Of a stretch of 64,000 bases of DNA, positions 60,073 to 64,000 are shown piece by piece. The stretch covers positions 1 to 64,000 of the forward strand of contig NZ_LDJM01000008.1 in assembly GCF_001431485.1 (NCBI RefSeq), in the 5' to 3' direction. Each line of letters begins with the position of its first letter. Position 1 is the stretch's first letter. The notes below the pieces were generated by a model that was not told the DNA's origin, did no database searches, and saw only the letters and a program-made list of their open reading frames with translations. The position numbers were made by a program, and so were the translations under genes. This stretch comes from Stenotrophomonas ginsengisoli (lineage in GTDB: Bacteria; Pseudomonadota; Gammaproteobacteria; Xanthomonadales; Xanthomonadaceae).

Positions 60073-61400
60073 GGCCGTACTCCGGCGGCAGCGGCAATGG
60101 CGGCCCGATGGGCCGGCCCCAGCACCACCTGCGGCCGCACCGCCCGCAGTTGCGCCAGTGCCTGCTCAAGGCTGGAAGCATGGCCACTGCGCAGCAGCCA
60201 CACCGCCACACTGGCCGCACTGCGTGAATAACCCAGGGCGCAGCACACCAGCACCGGGCCATTGCCGCGCAGGCGCTCGATCGCCCCGGCCGCCTCGACC
60301 AGCTGCGCAGGTGAAGGCACCACCAGGTCCAGCATCGGCACGCTGGCATAGGCCGGCGCCGCCACCTTGCAGGACAGCTCGGCGCAGACATCCACCACCG
60401 CCAGCAACGGCGCCGGCAAGCGGCGGGCCGGCATCCTGCCCAGCCAGACATCGGCGGCCACCGCCACCGGCTGCGGCGCGCGCTGCGTCCACAGCCGCGA
60501 ATTGAGCCAGGCCGCGGCCAGATACGGGGCCAGCAGCCAGCGCGCGGCCATGCTCAAACGGCCATCGGCCCGTTTCTGCAACACATTCGTGCCCAGCCCG
60601 GCATAGGCCAGGGCCACCAGCAGCACGGACACCACCGGCCACAACAGCCACAGCGCCGCACCGCCGACGACAACTGCCGGCAACAGCAGCACCACCCCGC
60701 CCAGCAGGTAATACGCGGCCAGGCGCCAGCGCCGGCCATCGCCATGCCATTGCCAGGCCCGCAATGGCGGTGTGCCCTGCTCCGGCCACAGCCATACGCA
60801 CAGCCAACCCACCAGGGCCCCGGTCGGGATATCGATGAAGTGGTGCTGGTAGGTGGTCAGCACCGACACCCCGATCAACAACGCCCAGCCATGCAGCAGC
60901 CAGCGCCAGCCACCGTGCAGGTACTGGGCAAACTTCACCCACAGCACCACCAGCAACACGATGTGCAGTGACGGCGCCTGGTTGAACGGCTTGTCAAAAC
61001 CCAGCAGCACATCGAACAACCAGCCGAACACGCCCTCGGTCTGCGGCCGGGTGAAGCTGAAACGCAGCGGCCACAACAAGAAGCAGGCAACGGCGATCAA
61101 TTGCGCGCTGAGCAGGCGCAGCGCATGCCGGTCCAGCTCCAGCCGCTGCCGGCACAGCAGCAGCGATACCGCGTAGAACACATCAATTGACCAGTACGGC
61201 ACGATCGTCCACGGTACAAAGGGCATGCCGGCCTCCCAGCCGAACACCACCACCGGCACCTGCGCCCGGGTGCTGGCATACCAGTTGGCAAAGCCATAAC
61301 TGGCAAAGAAGAACGGGCCGAGCAGGGCCAGCCACAGCAGCGCCCGCCGCCACGGCCGTGCAGTGGGTGCAGGCGACACCGCCGCTGCCCCCAGGCTCAC
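60069..61400 (-). CDS. PAP2 phosphatase fused to a dual-specificity (CX5R) phosphatase (YnbD-like)
   Basis: A 443-residue protein. The N-terminal membrane part (about 1-220) has PAP2 family motifs: P-S-L-H near 165 and T-Y-Q-H-H-F-I-D-I-P-T-G near 200 (the S/T-x-x-x-x-H-x-x-x-D region). After further membrane segments, the C-terminal domain has C-A-L-G-Y-S-R, the C-x5-R active site of dual-specificity/tyrosine phosphatases, near 385. The PAP2 domain could dephosphorylate a phosphatidyl head group; the CX5R domain may act on a phosphoinositide-like lipid. A GTG at 61400 overlapping the upstream stop (GTGA) is the likely start; a longer frame to 61421 also opens with GTG. Confidence 0.88.
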   Translation of the reverse strand: MSLGAAAVSPAPTARPWRRALLWLALLGPFFFASYGFANWYASTRAQVPVVVFGWEAGMPFVPWTIVPYWSIDVFYAVSLLLCRQRLELDRHALRLLSAQLIAVACFLLWPLRFSFTRPQTEGVFGWLFDVLLGFDKPFNQAPSLHIVLLVVLWVKFAQYLHGGWRWLLHGWALLIGVSVLTTYQHHFIDIPTGALVGWLCVWLWPEQGTPPLRAWQWHGDGRRWRLAAYYLLGGVVLLLPAVVVGGAALWLLWPVVSVLLVALAYAGLGTNVLQKRADGRLSMAARWLLAPYLAAAWLNSRLWTQRAPQPVAVAADVWLGRMPARRLPAPLLAVVDVCAELSCKVAAPAYASVPMLDLVVPSPAQLVEAAGAIERLRGNGPVLVCCALGYSRSAASVAVWLLRSGHASSLEQALAQLRAVRPQVVLGPAHRAAIAAAAGVRP

Positions 61401-63148
61401 GCGCACCGGCGTGCCAGGCACACGCTGAAGATGCCGAAGCCATCGATGCGCTGGGTCACCTTCTCAAAGCCGGCCAGGCGCACCAGCTCGTCCATTTCCT
61501 GCTGGGTGCGCCGGCGCATCACCCAGGCCGCGCCGTCGCGGTGGCTGGTCAGGGCCCGGGCAATGAACTCCAGCTGCGGGTGCCAGGGCTGGCCGGTATA
61601 GGCCAGGTAGCCGCCGGGCGGCACCGCCGCGGCAATCCCCTGGAGCGAACGCAGCACCGCATCGTTGTCGGCAAACAGCTCGTACAGGCCGGACACCACC
61701 GCCAGTGTCGGCGCCGGGTCCAGCGTGGCCAGCTGGGCCGGATCAAACGCATCGCCCTGTTCGAAGCGGGCGATGTCACCGGCGCCGAGTGCGGCGATCA
61801 ACGCCTGGCCCTGGCTGACGTTGAGCGCGCTGAAATCACGCAGCACGATCTGCTCGGCCCGCTGTTCACCACTGCCCAGCGCCTCCAGCACGTAGCGGCC
61901 ATGGCCGGCGGCCACGTCCAGCACCCGCACCGGCATTCCCTGCGCGCGCAGCCGGCCGGCCGCCTCGCGCAGCAGCTGTTGCAGGTGCTGGCCACGGATG
62001 CGGATGCCGCGCCAGCCGATCGCATCCAGGTAGTTGCGGTCCACCAGACGCCCCAGCGGGCCCTTGCCGCGGGCCTGGTTGCGGTAGATGTAGTCCAGCG
62101 TGCTGCCCGAATCAAAGCCGGTCTCAAGGCCCAGGGCGATGCCTTCGGACAGCTTGCCGCCCAGGCGCAGGCCGGCCCTCACCCCGCGCCAGCGCAGGTC
62201 GGCCAGGCTGTTGCGCTGTGGCGGCCAGGACAGGATCTCGGCCTCGTCGAAGGTCGGCCCATGGCGGTGGGCATCACGCCGCGACAGCTGCCACAGCGGC
62301 TGGGCAAAACGGGCCTGCACGAACTGGCGGATACGGGCCACGGCCGGGGCGCGGTCACGCTCGCCCAGGGTGTCGTGGAAGAAACCGGGCAGGTGCACGC
62401 GCTCCTTCACCGGGCTGGACAGGCGCTCGTAGAAGCGGTCCTGCGGGCCACGGTGGACCACGAAATCGGCACCGGACACCAACAGCTGCACCGGCACACT
62501 GATGGCCTGGGCATCGGCCACCACCCGGTCGGCGGCCGCGTACAGGCCCAGCAGCACGCGCACTGAAATCGGCCGGGTAATCAGCGGATCACTGCGGTAG
62601 CTTTCCACCCGCTGCGCATCGTGGGTCAGCCACTGCGGCTTGACGTAGCTGTTGACGAAGAAGTTGCCGCGCAGCTTGTGCATCAGGGCCAGGCCGGGGC
62701 GGGCAAAGGGCACGTACAGCTTGACCTTGAACGCCGGCGAGGCCAGCACCAGGGCGCGCAGGCGCGGCGCGTAGTCGTGCACCCAGGTGGCGGCCACCAC
62801 CGCGCCCACACTCTGCGCGATGACCACGATGTCCTCCACCGCAATGCAGTGCTCGCTGCCGATATGGGCGATGAAGCTGTCCAGGTCACGCACCAGGGCA
62901 TCAAAGCCCGGCGCGTCGCCGCGCTCACCGGGCGAGCGGCCGTTGCCGCGTGCATCCCAGGCAAAGAAGGCGGTATCGGGCAGGTCCAGCTCGTCGACCA
63001 GGTGGGTCACCCGGCCGGAATGCTCATGGCCACGGTGCAGCAGCACGATGGCCCGTGGCGGGGTGTTGCCCGCCATGGCCGGCCAATACCGGTAGTACAG
63101 CGCCTGCTCATCGAAACTGGAAAACTGCCGCTCCTGCTGCTGCCTCAT
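61397..63148 (-). CDS. Bifunctional alpha/beta hydrolase / SAM-dependent methyltransferase (YnbC-like)
   Basis: A 583-residue two-domain protein. Residues 1-290 form a monoacylglycerol-lipase-like hydrolase: L-L-H-R-G-H-E-H-S near 37, A-W-D-A-R-G-N-G-R-S and nucleophile elbow A-Q-S-V-G with Ser113. Residues about 320-570 are a class I methyltransferase with V-L-D-V-A-A-G-H-G-R-Y near 405. The pair of activities on one chain is typical of YnbC-like proteins in E. coli ynbABCD. The substrate is unknown; a lysolipid or modified head group is plausible. It overlaps the phosphatase gene by four bases. Confidence 0.9.
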   Translation of the reverse strand: MRQQQERQFSSFDEQALYYRYWPAMAGNTPPRAIVLLHRGHEHSGRVTHLVDELDLPDTAFFAWDARGNGRSPGERGDAPGFDALVRDLDSFIAHIGSEHCIAVEDIVVIAQSVGAVVAATWVHDYAPRLRALVLASPAFKVKLYVPFARPGLALMHKLRGNFFVNSYVKPQWLTHDAQRVESYRSDPLITRPISVRVLLGLYAAADRVVADAQAISVPVQLLVSGADFVVHRGPQDRFYERLSSPVKERVHLPGFFHDTLGERDRAPAVARIRQFVQARFAQPLWQLSRRDAHRHGPTFDEAEILSWPPQRNSLADLRWRGVRAGLRLGGKLSEGIALGLETGFDSGSTLDYIYRNQARGKGPLGRLVDRNYLDAIGWRGIRIRGQHLQQLLREAAGRLRAQGMPVRVLDVAAGHGRYVLEALGSGEQRAEQIVLRDFSALNVSQGQALIAALGAGDIARFEQGDAFDPAQLATLDPAPTLAVVSGLYELFADNDAVLRSLQGIAAAVPPGGYLAYTGQPWHPQLEFIARALTSHRDGAAWVMRRRTQQEMDELVRLAGFEKVTQRIDGFGIFSVCLARRCA

Positions 63149-63232
63149 GACGCTGATCCTTGTGCCTGTGCAATCGTGGTGGGTGTGGCCGTTCCTGGCC
63201 TGTTGTCGTGGTCTGCGTTGCTGCTGTCCGCC

Positions 63233-63892
63233 TCAGCCCTGCCCTGCTCCCGCTGCGGCCTCGGCCAGGCCCAGGCGCACCCGCTTGACCAGAGTCCACA
63301 GGCACAGCCCGGCCATGGCCGCGACCACGACGTTGAGCACGCTGGCCGCCAGCCAGCTGCCGGCCAGCAACACGCCGGCCAGGCCAATCACAAAGGCGCG
63401 GTCACTCTTGCCCATCGGGCCGTCATAGCGGCGGCTGGCGCCGACCATCAGGCCGAGCACACCGGCGTATTCACTCACGGCGGCGGCCCAGGCCAGCAGC
63501 CACAGCCACGCGGCCTGCGCTCCCGGCACGCTGAGCAGGCTCAGGTACAGCGCTGCATCGGCGACCACGTCGCACAGTTCATTGAGGTAGGCCCCCAGTG
63601 CGGACTGCTGGCCGAACTCGCGTGCCAGCATGCCGTCCACGGCGTTGAGCGCCATGCGCAGCAGCATCCACAGCGGCAGGGCCAGGTAGAGCAATGGCTG
63701 GGACGGGGCATAGCGCCAGACCAGCGCGGCCACCAGCAGCGACACCAGCGCGGCGGCCACGGTCACGCTGTTGGCGCTGACACCGGCCCGGTACAGCGCC
63801 CCCACGACGGGGCGCAACAGGTTCTGGAAACGTCCTTTCAATGCATAGATCGACACGATCTTCGCCCTGCGGTTCCTGGCAGTGTTGGCCAC
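63233..63892 (-). CDS. CDP-alcohol phosphatidyltransferase (YnbA-like)
   Basis: A 219-residue membrane enzyme with about six hydrophobic segments, starting with GTG at 63892. The CDP-alcohol transferase motif is recognisable but variant: N83-x2-D86-G87-x2-A90-R91, then G100 and D108-x3-D112. The first Asp of the usual D-x2-D-G is Asn, and the glycine-to-aspartate spacing is seven instead of three. It would join an alcohol to CDP-diacylglycerol. It is the first gene of the leftward lipid cluster, 84 bases before the hydrolase gene. Beyond it (63893-64000) nothing could be identified. Confidence 0.85.
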   Translation of the reverse strand: MANTARNRRAKIVSIYALKGRFQNLLRPVVGALYRAGVSANSVTVAAALVSLLVAALVWRYAPSQPLLYLALPLWMLLRMALNAVDGMLAREFGQQSALGAYLNELCDVVADAALYLSLLSVPGAQAAWLWLLAWAAAVSEYAGVLGLMVGASRRYDGPMGKSDRAFVIGLAGVLLAGSWLAASVLNVVVAAMAGLCLWTLVKRVRLGLAEAAAGAGQG

Positions 63893-64000
63893 AGCCTACC
63901 CCAGCAGTGGCCCCGGCCCGCAAGCGCGGCGCCTTCAGGTACGCCTCTGGCCCGGGTGCCGGCAGCGCCAGCCACAACGCGGCGGGGCGATACAACATGC

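Noticed and set aside
63893..64000. Possible further leftward gene at the right edge
   Set aside because: A short open frame exists but there is no start context, motif or family feature in the visible 108 bases.

Overview
The window is a GC-rich chromosomal segment of a gammaproteobacterium, most probably a Stenotrophomonas or a close relative in the Xanthomonadaceae. This rests on the gene repertoire, on protein features familiar from that family (a Fis-like regulator beside prmA, a cutA-dsbD-tlpA run followed by aroQ-accBC, a bifunctional alpha/beta hydrolase-methyltransferase, a DUF2145 protein) and on dense gene packing with many 4-base start/stop overlaps. No tRNA, rRNA or CRISPR array was seen.

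Layout. 1-2.3 kb is an accessory patch: the start of an IS3-family OrfA, a 120-bp tandem duplication, and a clearly AT-richer two-gene unit coding for an AAA/ABC-type ATPase and a small PD-(D/E)XK-like protein, a candidate defence module. 2.3-17.3 kb is housekeeping with small accessory genes: aceE, an I78-type inhibitor lipoprotein, a PadR repressor plus siderophore-interacting ferric reductase (YqjI/YqjH-like) behind a double palindromic operator, a penicillin-V-acylase-like hydrolase with a putative barrel partner, yceI, a RutE-like nitroreductase, an ELM1-like protein, a DUF2145 gene with two tandem paralogous partners, a VUT transporter and glnE. 17.6-28 kb holds a succinyl/acetate CoA-transferase, a GIY-YIG/ArsR fusion protein and an mdtABC-type RND efflux operon.

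28-30.4 kb contains aroG (DAHP synthase), preceded by a short leader peptide with seven consecutive aromatic codons and a terminator/antiterminator pair: a textbook-style attenuator for aromatic amino acid synthesis. 30.5-44.4 kb is trxC and a type II secretion locus in a split, divergent arrangement: gspE-F-G-H-I-J-K-L-M leftward, and gspD, a large StcE/M66-like metalloprotease lipoprotein, and two GspC-like proteins rightward. The protease is probably a substrate made together with the machine.

44.4-58 kb is mostly core: groESL with a sigma-32-like promoter, a secreted endonuclease I-type nuclease with extra N-terminal domains, cutA-dsbD-tlpA (periplasmic thiol chemistry), aroQ-accB-accC, two membrane-anchored proteins of unknown function, prmA, a DUF3426 protein and fis. 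58-63.9 kb is a leftward six-gene lipid cluster (CDP-alcohol phosphatidyltransferase, hydrolase-methyltransferase, PAP2/dual-specificity phosphatase, small membrane protein, PlsC-like acyltransferase, CdsA-like cytidylyltransferase) that resembles the poorly understood E. coli ynbABCD operon with added genes.

All function calls come from reading motifs, lengths and context. No database search was run, so family assignments without a diagnostic motif are less certain, as their confidence values show.
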